This document shows, piece after piece, positions 1 to 7,643 of a stretch of 64,000 nt of DNA (positions are counted from its first letter, which is position 1; the number at the start of each line of letters is the position of its first letter). This DNA is from Burkholderia sp. BCC0506 (lineage in GTDB: Bacteria; Pseudomonadota; Gammaproteobacteria; Burkholderiales; Burkholderiaceae), in assembly GCF_902833145.1 (NCBI RefSeq), contig NZ_CADFEN010000002.1, positions 62,001-126,000 of the forward strand. The letters are read 5' to 3'. The notes under the pieces are model-generated. The model was not told the origin of the DNA. It was given only the letters and a program-made list of their open reading frames with translations, and did not search any database. The position numbers were made by a program, and so were the translations under genes.

Positions 1-82
1 GGGGACGGTGTCCGTGATGGAGTACACGGTGCTCGGGTTCAGCCCGCCGCTCGAACAGGTCGGGCGCGAACCGCGCGCATGA
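1..82 (+). CDS. C-terminal fragment of an unidentified protein
   Basis: An open frame enters from the left edge and stops at TGA 80-82, giving the last 26 residues (ending ...LEQVGREPRA). There is no recognisable domain in so short a piece. It converges on the sensor kinase gene, whose stop lies 18 bp further on. I cannot assign a function. Confidence 0.45.
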   Translation, partial: GTVSVMEYTVLGFSPPLEQVGREPRA

Positions 83-100
83 GGGCGTAACGGCGGCGCG

Positions 101-1198
101 TTACGCCGGGAAGCGTTCGCTGTCGGCGGCCGGCGCGAGATCGTCGGGCCACTGCACCTCGAACCGCGTGCCGCCCGCGCCGGTCGGCACGCACAGCGCT
201 TCGCCGCGATGCGCATGCGCGATCGCCGCGACGACCGCGAGCCCGAGGCCGGTGCCGCCGGGTTGCGACTCGTCGACGCGCCGGAACGCCTGGAACACGT
301 GCGGCGCGAACTCGGCCGGGATGCCGGGGCCGTCGTCCTCGACGCGCAGCCGGCACATGCCGTCTTCGATGCACGTCTGGATCCGGATCGTGCCGGGCAC
401 CGCGTGGCGGCGTGCGTTCTCCAGCAGCGCGAGCAACGCCTGACGGATACGGACCGGATCGCAACGCATGCGTCGCGGGTCGAGATCGAGCACGGGATGC
501 TGGCCGGCGGCCTGCAGCGCGTGCGCGAACACGTCGACCACCGCGCGCACCTCGGCGGCGAGGTCGGTGTCGCGGATCTCGATGCTCAGGTGCCCGCTGT
601 CGGCGAGGCTGACCACGCGCAGATCCTCGATCAGCCGCGTCAGCCCTTCGACCTGCGCGAGCAGGCTGCGGTACAGCGCCTCGCTCGGCGTGAACACGCC
701 TTCGGCGAGCCCCTGCAGCCGGCCGCGCAGCACGGTCACGGGGGTGCGCAGCTCGTGCGCGATCGCCGCGTTCCAGAACGTCTGCTCGTCGGTCACGCGC
801 TGCAGTTCGCTCGCGAGCGCGTTGAAATTGTCGGCGAGCAGCGCCGCTTCCTTCAACGAACGGTCGCCGGCGACCGCGCGTGCGCCGAGATCGCCGCGCG
901 CGACGCGGCGGATGCTGTCCGTCACCGAATTGAGCGGCACGAGGATGCGGCGCGACAGGTTGATCGCGACGACGACCGCGATCAACAGGCCGACCAGCGT
1001 GGTCGAGGTGATCCAAACCCACTCCGGCCCGCTCGGGACCCAGCTCACCGCCTGGAAGGATTGCGGCGAGTACTGGTACAGCAGGTAGTAGAACACATAG
1101 GCCGTCACGACGATCAGCACCGTGATACCGAAGGCGATCGCGCCCATCGTCAGCGCGATCTGGCGGCTCAGGCCATCGAGTCTCACTCGCCGCTCCAC
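101..1198 (-). CDS. Two-component sensor histidine kinase (BaeS/OmpR-partner type)
   Basis: A 365-residue inner-membrane kinase that should autophosphorylate on histidine and pass the phosphate to the regulator encoded upstream. Two membrane segments lie at about residues 14-40 and 61-82 and enclose a very short periplasmic loop. A HAMP linker follows, then the H-box (HELRTP, about residue 149) and the ATPase lid motifs (LLENARRHA, DDGPGIP, GTGLGLAVV). The start overlaps the stop of the response regulator gene by 16 bp, so the pair is translationally coupled. The small sensor loop suggests that it senses within or close to the membrane. The family is clear. The stimulus is unknown. Confidence 0.9.
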   Translation of the reverse strand: MERRVRLDGLSRQIALTMGAIAFGITVLIVVTAYVFYYLLYQYSPQSFQAVSWVPSGPEWVWITSTTLVGLLIAVVVAINLSRRILVPLNSVTDSIRRVARGDLGARAVAGDRSLKEAALLADNFNALASELQRVTDEQTFWNAAIAHELRTPVTVLRGRLQGLAEGVFTPSEALYRSLLAQVEGLTRLIEDLRVVSLADSGHLSIEIRDTDLAAEVRAVVDVFAHALQAAGQHPVLDLDPRRMRCDPVRIRQALLALLENARRHAVPGTIRIQTCIEDGMCRLRVEDDGPGIPAEFAPHVFQAFRRVDESQPGGTGLGLAVVAAIAHAHRGEALCVPTGAGGTRFEVQWPDDLAPAADSERFPA

Positions 1199-1920
1199 AG
1201 TTTGTAGCCGACGCCGCGCACGCTTGCCGGCATGCCGGTGACGCCGAGGTCGTCGAGTTTCTTGCGCAGCTTGCTCACGTGGCTGTCGACCGTGCGCTCC
1301 AGCGCATCGCCTTCCGGCAGGCAGGTGGCCATCAGCTCGGCGCGGCTGAACACGCGGCGCGGCGCGCGGGCGAGCTGCGCGAGCAGCTTGAATTCGGTGA
1401 GCGTCAACGCGAGCGTGTGGCGCGCGCCGTCGACTTCGACCGTCGCTTCGTGATGCTCGAGATCGATCTCGAACGGCGCGGCGCGCAGCACGCGCTGCTC
1501 TTCGTGGCGCGAGCCGGCCATCGACCGGCGCAGCACGGCCTGGGCCCGCGCGACGACTTCGGCGGGGTTGAACGGCTTGACCACGTAGTCGTCGGCGCCG
1601 ATGCGCAGCCCGGTCAGCTTGTCGATGTCCTGGTCGAGCGCGGTCAGCATGATGACCGGCGTGTCGCCGCGATGGCGAATCTCGGCGAGCACCTTCCAGC
1701 CGTCGACGTGCGGCATCTGCACGTCGAGCAGCACGAGGTCGGGCTTCAGCGACAGGTGGAGTTCGAGCGCGCGGCGGCCGTCGGCGGCGTGCACGGTGCG
1801 CAGGCCGTTGCGCGCGAAATAGGCGATCAGGATCTCGGCGATCTCGGGTTCGTCCTCGGCGATGAGGACGAGCGCTTGCGCGCCTTGGCCGGCGCCGGGC
1901 GATGAAGAAAATTCGGGCAT
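1183..1920 (-). CDS. OmpR-family response regulator
   Basis: A 245-residue cytoplasmic regulator and cognate partner of the overlapping kinase gene. The N-terminal receiver domain shows the acidic pair, the phospho-acceptor aspartate in VLLDVQMP, and the conserved lysine in VVKPFNP. The C-terminal winged helix carries LTLTEFKLLAQLARAPRRVF and ends in SVRGVGYKLWSGE, as usual for OmpR/PhoB regulators. I chose the start at MPEFSSSPGAG (1920). The frame stays open upstream to 2061, but that stretch is Arg-rich, unlike a receiver domain, and would run close to the divergent regulatory module at 2071. Confidence 0.9.
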   Translation of the reverse strand: MPEFSSSPGAGQGAQALVLIAEDEPEIAEILIAYFARNGLRTVHAADGRRALELHLSLKPDLVLLDVQMPHVDGWKVLAEIRHRGDTPVIMLTALDQDIDKLTGLRIGADDYVVKPFNPAEVVARAQAVLRRSMAGSRHEEQRVLRAAPFEIDLEHHEATVEVDGARHTLALTLTEFKLLAQLARAPRRVFSRAELMATCLPEGDALERTVDSHVSKLRKKLDDLGVTGMPASVRGVGYKLWSGE

Positions 1921-2070
1921 GGCCACTCGTTCAGATCCATCGGGGTTCCATCGAATCGCCATACTACCGTAGTGCCCGCGCGACCGAACGGAGGCGGGCG
2001 AGGCCGCGCCGGTCGCCAACGCGCAGGCAGTCTTTCCGCGACCTTTCGGAAGTGCGGCCATGCGCCGTCC

Positions 2071-2144
2071 GACAGGGGAATACCCTGTCTTTTTTTTTCG
2101 AACTTGTTTTATGTATCATGACCTATCTTTTGCAACATGTACTA
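2071..2144 (+). promoter_or_regulatory. Composite regulatory module, copy 1 (unit A)
   Basis: The perfect dyad GACAGGGGAATACCCTGTC occupies 2071-2089 and is followed by a nine-T run. GACCTA is at 2120-2125 and the conserved CTA at 2142-2144, 19 nt after GACCTA. The same architecture recurs at 6036, 16895 and 23413. Here the -35-like hexamer is degenerate (TATGTA) and the half-dyad over it is imperfect. The first gene of the unit starts about 220 nt downstream, so the leader is long. Confidence 0.7.
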
Positions 2145-2363
2145 ATTAAGGGCGCCGGAAAATCCTTATCGGTAGAAGGCAATACGGCGCGTGTACAGGC
2201 AGGAATGCGAACCGGATGCCCGTGCCTCGTCCGAGGCAGGCGGGCCGGCGGCAGGTGAAGCGGAGCGGGATCGCATCCCGTCGTCAGATTCCGCGCGAGC
2301 GCAGGCAGCACGCCGTCGGGGCATGCCGCCGTTCGCGCCAATTTCAGGCGTCATTCATAGATC
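2145..2363 (+). other. Long structured 5' leader of unit A
   Basis: About 220 nt separate the inferred transcription start from the amine oxidase ATG, against 60-85 nt in the other three units. Two stem-loops are visible. One is at 2218-2245 (TGCCTC/GAGGCA with a GTCC loop, extended by GCCCG/CGGGC across a two-base bulge). The other is at 2266-2280 (CGGGAT/ATCCCG). No convincing small ORF with a ribosome site was found. The leader could affect translation or stability, but nothing identifies it as a known riboswitch. Confidence 0.35.
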
Positions 2364-3848
2364 ATGTCCAGGAAGTCATCCATCAGCGGGGCGGCCGACC
2401 TGCAGCGCAGGCAGTGGCTGAAGGTGGCCGGCGCATCGGTCGCGGCGGGCGGTCTCGCACTCGGCGGCACGCGGGCGAAGGCCGATGCGGCACCGGCCGC
2501 CGGCCATGAAGGCGACGTACTCGACGTCGCGATCGTCGGCGCCGGGCTGGCCGGCCTGACGGCCGCGCGCGACCTGCGCCACGCGGGCTGCGAATCCTTC
2601 GTCGTGCTCGAGGCGCGCGACCGCGTGGGCGGCCGCACGCTGAACTACGACGTGGGCGGCGGCTTCGTGACCGAAGTCGGCGGACAGTGGATCGGCCCGG
2701 GTCAGACGGCGGTCGCCGATCTCGCCCGCGAACTGGACGTCGGCACGTTCCCGAGCTACTACGCGGGCAAGACGGTGATTCTCGGCGGCGACGGGCGTGC
2801 GGAGATCGACCTGGAGGGCACGTTCGGCACCGACGAGGCCGTCGCGGCGAAGCTGAGCAGGTTGTCGCGCGACGTGCCGTCGGGGGCGCCGTGGACGTCG
2901 CCGAAGGCCGGCGAACTCGACCGGTTGTCGGTGGGCGACTGGCTCGCGACGCAGGGCATCAAGGCGGAGGACCGGATGGGCTGGAACGCGTCGATCTCGC
3001 TGTCGGGCGGCGTCGCGCCCGCGAAGATGGGGTTGCTGCACTTCCTGTCGATGATCAACTCCGCCGATTGCGATTACGCACAGCTCGACTCGATCAAGCA
3101 CAGCGCGCAGGAAACCCGCTTCGTCGGCGGCTCGCAGCTCCTGAGCATCCGGATGGCGCAGCAACTGGGCGACAAGGTGCGGCTGTCGTCGCCGGTGCGG
3201 CGGATCGTCGGCTGGGATCGCGACGTCGTCACGTTGCAGACCGATCGCGGCACGGTACGCGCGAAAAAGGTCGTGATGGCGCTGCATCCGGCGCTGTGCC
3301 ACCAGATGCAGTTCGACCCGCCGTTGCCGGAAAAGCGCCACGCGCTGCAACGCGCATGGCCGGCCCATTCGCCGGCGCGCAAGACGGCGATGGTCTACCG
3401 CCGCCCGTTCTGGCGCGACAAGGGCTTGAACGGCCACATCTTCCAGACCGACGGGCCGGTGTTCTGGGCCTACGACAATTCGCCGCCGGGCGGCGAGATC
3501 GGCGTGATCAACGCGTTCGTCCGGAATGCGCTGGTGCCGTCGGATCCGCAGGCCGCGAAGCAGATGCATATCGATCTCTATGCGCAGGCGTGGGGCGACG
3601 AAGCGCGCGCGCCGGTGTCGTATCACGATCGCGACTGGGGGCTCGCCGACCCGTGGACGATCACGTGCGTGTCGGCGATTCCACCCGGGTTCTGGAGCGC
3701 GCACGGCGACGCGCTGCGCGCGCCGTGCGGCAACCTGATCTGGTCGGGCACCGAGACCGCGACCATCTGGGCCGGCTACATGGACGGCGCCGTGCGAGCC
3801 GGACACCAAAGCGCGCTTCAGGCGCTCAATGCGCTGCGTCATGCTTAG
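2364..3848 (+). CDS. Tat-exported flavin amine oxidase/dehydrogenase (copy 1)
   Basis: A 494-residue flavoenzyme of the monoamine oxidase/nicotine oxidoreductase family, which oxidises amines to imines. A twin-arginine signal (RRQWLK, residues 15-20, then a hydrophobic Ala/Gly stretch) points to export of the folded FAD protein to the periplasm. The FAD dinucleotide motif VGAGLAGLTAARDL starts near residue 58 and ARDRVGGRT follows near 84. The C-terminal FAD contact SGTETA..WAGYMDGAVRAG is present. The stop overlaps the region just before a dihaem cytochrome c gene, so the electron acceptor is probably cytochrome c rather than O2, as known for NicA2-type enzymes. A paralogue lies at 14723. 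The substrate is unknown. Confidence 0.88.
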   Translation: MSRKSSISGAADLQRRQWLKVAGASVAAGGLALGGTRAKADAAPAAGHEGDVLDVAIVGAGLAGLTAARDLRHAGCESFVVLEARDRVGGRTLNYDVGGGFVTEVGGQWIGPGQTAVADLARELDVGTFPSYYAGKTVILGGDGRAEIDLEGTFGTDEAVAAKLSRLSRDVPSGAPWTSPKAGELDRLSVGDWLATQGIKAEDRMGWNASISLSGGVAPAKMGLLHFLSMINSADCDYAQLDSIKHSAQETRFVGGSQLLSIRMAQQLGDKVRLSSPVRRIVGWDRDVVTLQTDRGTVRAKKVVMALHPALCHQMQFDPPLPEKRHALQRAWPAHSPARKTAMVYRRPFWRDKGLNGHIFQTDGPVFWAYDNSPPGGEIGVINAFVRNALVPSDPQAAKQMHIDLYAQAWGDEARAPVSYHDRDWGLADPWTITCVSAIPPGFWSAHGDALRAPCGNLIWSGTETATIWAGYMDGAVRAGHQSALQALNALRHA

Positions 3849-3858
3849 GATCACGAAG

Positions 3859-4518
3859 ATGAAGAAACGGATTGTACTGATCACGGCATTGGTCGCGATC
3901 GGCGCGTTACTGGCGCTCTACGGCCCGACGCTGCTCGGCTTCTACCGTCTGCAGCGCCATATCGATACGGCCGCGCAAGCCGACGACGCCGACGGCGGGC
4001 CGTGGCCGCGCGTGACCGACGCGTGCATGGGCTGCCATGGCGTGAAGGGCACGTCGCTCAGTCAGGCGTATCCGAGCCTGGCCGGCCAGCCGGCGCAATA
4101 CGTGGCCGCGCAGCTTCACGCGTTTGCGAGCGGGCAACGCGCGAACCCGACGATGGGACCGCTCGCGATGACGATGAGCGAAGCCGAGATCACGCGTCTG
4201 GCCGGCTATTACGCGAAGCAAGCGCCGCTGGACAACCGCTATTTCAAGCCGGATGCACGACTGCGCACGAAAGGCGAGCAACTGGTGACGGGCGGCGCGT
4301 GCGCGGCCTGCCACGGCGCACGGTTGACGGGCCAGGCGCAGTTTCCGCGTCTGGCCGGGCAGGGCTACGACTACCTGCTCGCGCAGCTCGACGCGTTCGC
4401 GTCGGGTTCGCGCAGCGAAGCGACCGGCACGATGCAGCGCGTCGCGCAAGCGATGTCGGCGGACGATCGGGCGGCGGTGGCGACCTATCTGGCGAGCCTC
4501 GGCCCCGCCAGGCAGTGA
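3859..4518 (+). CDS. Membrane-anchored dihaem cytochrome c (copy 1)
   Basis: A 219-residue cytochrome c with an N-terminal uncleaved-looking membrane anchor (IVLITALVAIGALLALYG) and two haem-attachment motifs, CMGCH and CAACH, one in each of two tandem class-I domains. Distal-type methionines are available after each (TMGPLAMTM; TMQRVAQAM). I place the start at 3859, 9 nt after an AGGA. An earlier ATG at 3841 overlaps the oxidase stop. Its position directly behind a periplasmic flavin amine oxidase, repeated in the second cassette at 16202, suggests that it takes electrons from the flavin and passes them to the respiratory chain. Confidence 0.88.
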   Translation: MKKRIVLITALVAIGALLALYGPTLLGFYRLQRHIDTAAQADDADGGPWPRVTDACMGCHGVKGTSLSQAYPSLAGQPAQYVAAQLHAFASGQRANPTMGPLAMTMSEAEITRLAGYYAKQAPLDNRYFKPDARLRTKGEQLVTGGACAACHGARLTGQAQFPRLAGQGYDYLLAQLDAFASGSRSEATGTMQRVAQAMSADDRAAVATYLASLGPARQ

Positions 4519-4553
4519 ATCAACGGCAGCAATCGACCTTGGGAGTTCGACTC

Positions 4554-5228
4554 ATGGATTACAGATCACTTGTCCTTTGCCTTTCCAGCGCGACGCTGGC
4601 GGCGACGACCGGCATCTACGGCTTCAAGTTCGTCCGAAAACGCAATTTCCTGCTCGGCTTCGAATGGTGGATCGTGACGGTCTCCGCGTCCAACGCCGTG
4701 ATCTTCTTCGCGACCGAATCGCCGGTGTCGTACTTCATCTCTCACTTTCTCGACGCGTTTTCGCGCGGGTTCGGGATGCCGGTGATCGCGGTCGCGGGCC
4801 TGATGGCCGTCACGCACGGCTACCGGCCGTCGATGCGGCAGGACGTGACGCTGTTCGTGCTCGCGACGCTCGGGACGATCGCGCTCGTGGCCGGCGCGTT
4901 GCAGCACGCGTTGCCGTACTTCTACGTGGCGATGTGGACGCTGATGTCGATCTATCTCGCCGGTTTCGTGTGGCGGCTCGTGCGTGCCGGCCACGCGCTC
5001 CATGCGCTGACGACGACGCTGGGCCTCGTCGCTGCGCAGGCGATCGCATGCATCTACGATTTCTACAAGATCCCCGGCGAGGAAACCAACGTCGTGTTCA
5101 ATTTCTACGTGCTGGCGCTGCTGACCTGGTCGTACCTGACCGTCACGCTCTATTACGCTTATTGCGCGCTGGAGCGGGAGAAGGGGCGCGGTCGGGCCGA
5201 TGCCGGCGTGTTGTCGTATCCGAAATGA
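4554..5228 (+). CDS. Polytopic membrane protein of unknown function in unit A
   Basis: A 224-residue protein with about seven predicted membrane helices (near residues 6-26, 32-54, 72-88, 97-116, 121-143, 149-172 and 178-205) and a short charged C-terminal tail. GGGAG lies 8 nt before the ATG. I do not recognise the family and see no haem or metal motif beyond scattered His/Tyr residues. It follows the cytochrome gene by 35 bp, so a role in electron transfer, substrate passage or sensing for the amine oxidase is possible but unsupported. The second oxidase/cytochrome cassette has no counterpart. Confidence 0.7.
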   Translation: MDYRSLVLCLSSATLAATTGIYGFKFVRKRNFLLGFEWWIVTVSASNAVIFFATESPVSYFISHFLDAFSRGFGMPVIAVAGLMAVTHGYRPSMRQDVTLFVLATLGTIALVAGALQHALPYFYVAMWTLMSIYLAGFVWRLVRAGHALHALTTTLGLVAAQAIACIYDFYKIPGEETNVVFNFYVLALLTWSYLTVTLYYAYCALEREKGRGRADAGVLSYPK

Positions 5229-5301
5229 GTAGCGCTACTGATGAAAAAATGAAGGACCGAGCCGGTTGCCGGCCCGGCCGCGGCGATCGCGGAGCACGTG
5301 G

Positions 5302-5922
5302 ATGGACCGCGTTCGCCTGACCCGCGCCGAGCGGCGCGATGCGACGCGCGAACGCCTGATCGACGCCGCCCGCGCGATCTTCGCGGAGAACGGATACGCG
5401 GCCGCGAGCGTGGAAGACATTGCTGCTGCGGCAGGGCATACGCGTGGTGCGTTCTACTCGAACTTCCGCGGCAAGGCCGACGTGCTGTTCGAGTTGCTGC
5501 GACGCGATCAGGACGAGGCTGCCGCGGCATTGCAGCGGATCGTCGGTTCGCATGACCCGGCCGACGATGCGCAGCGCGCGCTGCTCGCGTACTGGCGAAG
5601 GGGCACGACGCAGCCGGCCTCGCAGCTGATGTGGCTCGACGCGCAGCTCCAGGCGGCGCGCGATCCGCTATTCCGTGCGCGGTTCGGTGCGTTGCTGCGC
5701 GACCGGCAGGCGCTCGCGATTGCGTGCATCGACGCGTATGCGGCGCGGGCCGGCGTATCGCCGTCGCTGCCCACGCCGGTGCTGGCGCTCGGCCTGACCG
5801 CGCTGTGCGACGGCATGCAGTCGCACAGCGCGGCCGATGCAGGCAGTACCGCCGGCCCGCTGGCCGATGCGGTGCTGGTCGGCTTCCTCGCGCATACGGT
5901 GTGCGACCGCGTGCGCGAATGA
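5302..5922 (+). CDS. TetR-family transcriptional regulator (unit A)
   Basis: A 206-residue regulator. The N-terminal helix-turn-helix reads SVEDIAAAAGHTRGAFYSNF and is followed by the usual KADVLFELL helix. The ligand domain is divergent, as is normal for the family. The start is set at ATG 5302, preceded by GGAG. An upstream TTG at 5266 would add an Arg-rich extension unlike TetR proteins. It lies 73 bp after the membrane protein gene in the same direction and just before module copy 2, so it is one of two TetR candidates for controlling the four modules. Confidence 0.88.
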   Translation: MDRVRLTRAERRDATRERLIDAARAIFAENGYAAASVEDIAAAAGHTRGAFYSNFRGKADVLFELLRRDQDEAAAALQRIVGSHDPADDAQRALLAYWRRGTTQPASQLMWLDAQLQAARDPLFRARFGALLRDRQALAIACIDAYAARAGVSPSLPTPVLALGLTALCDGMQSHSAADAGSTAGPLADAVLVGFLAHTVCDRVRE

Positions 5923-6035
5923 AGGTGCGCAGCAGCGGCGGCCGTGCGTTGTCGTGCGCTTGTATCAGGGCTGAAAGCCGATTGTCATGACGGGGCGGCG
6001 GCGTGCGGCGACGCACGTTCGATCATGCAGACGAA

Positions 6036-6105
6036 ACAGGGAATACCCCGTCTTTTTCTTTTCTTTATTTTTGTCATGATGACCTAACATTGTCACTATG
6101 TTCTA
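6036..6105 (+). promoter_or_regulatory. Composite regulatory module, copy 2 (unit B)
   Basis: ACAGGGAATACCCCGTC at 6036-6052 carries the GGGAATACCC core, with one base shifted relative to copies 1 and 4. A TTTTTCTTTTCTTT run follows. TTGTCA (6071-6076) overlaps the palindrome GTCATGATGAC. GACCTA is at 6081-6086 and CTA at 6103-6105, again 19 nt after GACCTA. The PhyH gene begins 62 nt further on and has a strong AAGGAG. Confidence 0.75.
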
Positions 6106-6167
6106 CTCAAGGCGTCGGCAGTGATCGATCGCGGCCGGCAGGGTTGGGACGAATAAGGAGATCTACG

Positions 6168-7001
6168 ATGGATGCACTCATGCGCAAGGCTTTCTTCGAG
6201 GACGGTGCGGTTCTCGTCGAAGGCGTACTCGATGCGGCGCAACTCGCGCAATGCCGCGCGGTGTACGACTGGGGGATGGAGAACCCGGGCCCGATGGCGA
6301 CGACGCTGCTCGACGGCACCGAATACCAGTCGCACAACGACAACGCGAACCCGTATGCGAAGACGCGGCTCGACGAACTGGTCGCCACGCTGCCGTTCGG
6401 CAAGCTGTTCGCCGACCTGTGGGGTTCGAAGCACGTGTGGTATTTCGCGGAAGAACTGTTCATGAAGGCCGGCGGCAAGAGCGCACGCTCGCCGTGGCAT
6501 CAGGACACGTCGTACCTGCCGTGGCAGGGGATGCATTTCGGCAACGCGTGGATCAGCTTCGAACACGTGCCGAAGCGCAACGCGCTCGAGATCGTGCGCG
6601 GCTCGCATCGCGGCGTGCGGCACGACGGCACGACGTTCCAGAACGCCGAGGATCCGACCGACCCGCTGCATGGCGGCGACGTGTGGCCGCGCCTGCCGGA
6701 CATCGAGGCCGAGCGCCGCGTGGCGCCCGATGCGTACGACATCCTGTCGTGGGAAACGAAGCCGGGCGATGTGCTGCTGCTCCATCCGGGCGTGCTGCAT
6801 GGCGGCGGCGCGGTCGATGCCGACTTCCCCGATCGCCACACGCTCGTGCTGCGCTTTTTCGGCGACGACGCGGTGTTCAGCCCGTTGCCCGACGAAAGCC
6901 GCTCGGGATTCACGCCGGCCGGCGTGCTGTTCGTCGAGGAGCTGGCCGGGCTGAAGGCCGGCGATCCGTTCCGCGCGCCGTGTTTCCGTCAACTCGTCTG
7001 A
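6168..7001 (+). CDS. Phytanoyl-CoA dioxygenase (PhyH) family protein
   Basis: A 277-residue Fe(II)/2-oxoglutarate oxygenase-like protein, probably cytoplasmic. The metal triad is visible as H111 and D113 (WHQDTSYLPW) and H211 (GVLHGGG). An arginine in DRHTLVLRF (about R223) is placed to bind 2-oxoglutarate. The start at ATG 6168 has AAGGAG 7 nt upstream, while the longer open frame from 6003 runs through the promoter module and is excluded. Known relatives hydroxylate acyl-CoAs, ectoine or natural products, so the substrate here is open. As first gene of unit B it probably hydroxylates the transported compound or a CoA/amine intermediate. Confidence 0.88.
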   Translation: MDALMRKAFFEDGAVLVEGVLDAAQLAQCRAVYDWGMENPGPMATTLLDGTEYQSHNDNANPYAKTRLDELVATLPFGKLFADLWGSKHVWYFAEELFMKAGGKSARSPWHQDTSYLPWQGMHFGNAWISFEHVPKRNALEIVRGSHRGVRHDGTTFQNAEDPTDPLHGGDVWPRLPDIEAERRVAPDAYDILSWETKPGDVLLLHPGVLHGGGAVDADFPDRHTLVLRFFGDDAVFSPLPDESRSGFTPAGVLFVEELAGLKAGDPFRAPCFRQLV

Positions 7002-7017
7002 ACCGGGAGAACGCATC

Positions 7018-7431
7018 ATGACAGCAACCCCGAAGCGGCAATCGATCGTGCCGGCTGCCTTCCAGCCGTGGTACGACGCATATCACTTCTCGCCGGCCAC
7101 ACGTGTCGGCGACACGATCTGGGTATCGGGCCAGGTTGGCCTCGATGCACGGATGCAGCCGGCCGACGGCGTGCAGGCGCAGGCGCGGATCGCGTTCGAG
7201 TGCCTGAAGGCGATCCTCGAGGAAGCCGGCGCGAGTCTCGCCGACGTCGTCGAGCTGACGACTTTCCACACGGATCTGCAGCGCGAGACCGAAGACTTCG
7301 CGGCGGTCAAGGACGTGTATTTCCCGAACCGTTACCCGTCGTGGACGGCGGTCGGCGTCACGCAACTGGCGCTGCCGGGATTGTGCGTCGAGATTCGTGC
7401 GGTGGCGGTGGCCGGGTCCGGCAAGGACTGA
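7018..7431 (+). CDS. RidA/YjgF family protein
   Basis: A 137-residue protein of the RidA (YjgF/YER057c/UK114) family. Members are trimeric and hydrolyse reactive enamine/imine intermediates or act in specialised deaminase steps. Family features seen are VGDTIWVSGQVGLDA, the FECLKAILEEAGASLADVVE helix region and the C-terminal GLCVEIRAVAVAG. GGGAG precedes the ATG, 16 bp after the PhyH stop. Amine oxidases generate imines, so a RidA protein in this regulon is chemically sensible. It has no signal peptide, so it would act on cytoplasmic imines. Confidence 0.9.
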   Translation: MTATPKRQSIVPAAFQPWYDAYHFSPATRVGDTIWVSGQVGLDARMQPADGVQAQARIAFECLKAILEEAGASLADVVELTTFHTDLQRETEDFAAVKDVYFPNRYPSWTAVGVTQLALPGLCVEIRAVAVAGSGKD

Positions 7432-7554
7432 TCGGAGGCACGACGGTTTTCGCCGGATCTGCGTTTCATATGCATCGCAGTACTGACGAAAAAACGAGAA
7501 CAGGGATCGATCGGCAGGCGGCCGGGCGGAACCCCGGCCGGCCCGGATCAGGGA

Positions 7555-7588
7555 GCGATCGTCGTCGTCGGCTGACGACGACGATCGC
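7555..7588 (+). repeat. Perfect 15-bp stem-loop between ridA-like and DUF1329 genes
   Basis: Arms GCGATCGTCGTCGTC (7555-7569) and its exact complement (7574-7588) enclose the four-base loop GGCT. No T-run follows, so it is not a classical terminator. It lies within the 212-bp gap between the RidA gene and the DUF1329 gene and could be an mRNA processing or stability barrier that separates enzyme genes from transporter genes. Confidence 0.6.
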
Positions 7589-7643
7589 AGCAAATGCGTC
7601 TCGTCCCGGGCGGGCGAGCGAAGGCGGAGCACGAAGGAGAACC

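Noticed and set aside
6003-6167. Upstream extension of the PhyH frame
   Set aside because: It would translate the regulatory module itself. ATG 6168 has AAGGAG at proper spacing.
7561-7588. GTC/GAC triplets as a simple-sequence repeat
   Set aside because: Only three units on each side. The feature is better explained as the two arms of a perfect hairpin.
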